Positions 5,713-5,863 of a stretch of 5,863 nucleotides of DNA are shown here, piece after piece (the first letter of the stretch is position 1; each line of letters starts with the position of its first letter). The position numbers and the translations under genes are program-made. This stretch comes from Planctomycetota bacterium. Lineage in GTDB: Bacteria; Planctomycetota; Phycisphaerae; UBA1845. The DNA is taken from contig JADFRH010000160.1 of assembly GCA_022561415.1 (NCBI GenBank), positions 1 to 5,863 of the forward strand. Direction: 5' to 3'. The notes beneath the pieces are model-generated. The model ran no database searches. It saw only the letters and a program-made list of their open reading frames with translations, and had not been told where the DNA came from.

Positions 5713-5863
5713 AAGGGAAAAACAAAAAAATTTCATTTTTTTTTTTGAATATTAGGAGAAAGGAAAATTTTTAGACAAAACCATTATTTTAGTTTGTATT
5801 TTTCTTAGAAAAAATATTTTCAGACTCAAAAATGTCATTAAAACAAGAATTTGATTAAGTGTT
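5713..5863. other. extremely AT-rich terminal segment, no convincing gene
   Basis: By hand count, 5721-5863 contains 27 G or C in 143 nt (about 19%), against about 60% elsewhere, and the change is abrupt. It holds an A-rich run (5718-5730), an 11-T run (5736-5746), and AAAAAAAT-ttc-ATTTTTTT that could fold on itself. CCCTTGGCAAGGG sits directly at the boundary (5705-5717). One minus-strand frame is stop-free from the right edge to a TAA at 5752-5754 (about 36 codons, Leu/Ile/Phe/Lys-rich). It could be the tail of an AT-rich gene, but such a stretch can arise by chance in DNA of this composition. A real low-GC insert, a regulatory AT tract or a chimeric contig end are all possible. Confidence 0.55.

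Noticed and set aside
5583..5774. 63-codon plus-strand frame in the 3' region
   Set aside because: It crosses the composition break from GC-rich to AT-rich DNA, lacks a ribosome-binding site and shows no motif.
5832..5858. Tiny plus-strand frame ATG to TAA of eight codons
   Set aside because: No ribosome-binding site at a proper distance and too short to distinguish from chance.
5752..5863. Stop-free minus-strand frame entering from the right edge
   Set aside because: About 36 codons, Leu/Ile/Phe/Lys-biased as expected for 19% GC DNA, no recognisable motif; too weak to call a gene.

Overview
The window is GC-rich (about 60% by eye) up to roughly position 5712 and densely coding. It is bacterial and most likely from a planctomycete, perhaps a Phycisphaerae-like lineage. 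This rests on remembered family resemblance only: the coiled-coil/zinc-ribbon protein with a TNKEY motif, the Lys-Gly-Asn-Lys-Gly loop of EF-P, the Kdo/WaaP-type kinase and the small FlgM-like protein. There is no rRNA or other phylogenetic marker. I saw no tRNA, CRISPR array, transposase or integrase.

Left part (1-2481, all minus strand). Read leftwards from a near-consensus promoter at 2454-2481, a two-gene operon encodes a double-spanning SPFH/band-7 membrane protein (1488-2423) and, 16 nt later, a 60-residue Arc-type ribbon-helix-helix DNA-binding protein (1289-1471). After a 128-nt gap with its own promoter-like site comes a Kdo/WaaP-family kinase-fold protein (start 1160) that runs off the left edge. 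Its visible part holds one complete kinase-like domain and what looks like the beginning of a second.

Middle part (2482-4667). A 65-residue FlgM-like protein (2699-2896, plus strand) diverges from the SPFH operon. It is convergent with a coiled-coil/zinc-ribbon protein (2938-3681, minus); a hairpin lies in the 41-nt gap. Upstream of that, also on the minus strand, is a class I SAM-dependent methyltransferase (3855-4667).

Right part (4668-5863). Translation elongation factor P (4925-5485, plus) diverges from the methyltransferase. From 5486 to the end I find no convincing gene. The first 227 nt are GC-rich and hold one inverted repeat. The last ~150 nt drop abruptly to about 19% GC, with long A and T tracts.

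Most of the window is housekeeping or generic. The parts most worth a second look are the SPFH/ribbon-helix-helix operon with inverted repeats inside its promoter, the apparent tandem kinase, the FlgM-like gene with a weak sigma-28-like site, and the composition break at the right end. I see nothing that by itself demonstrates a new defence or mobile system.
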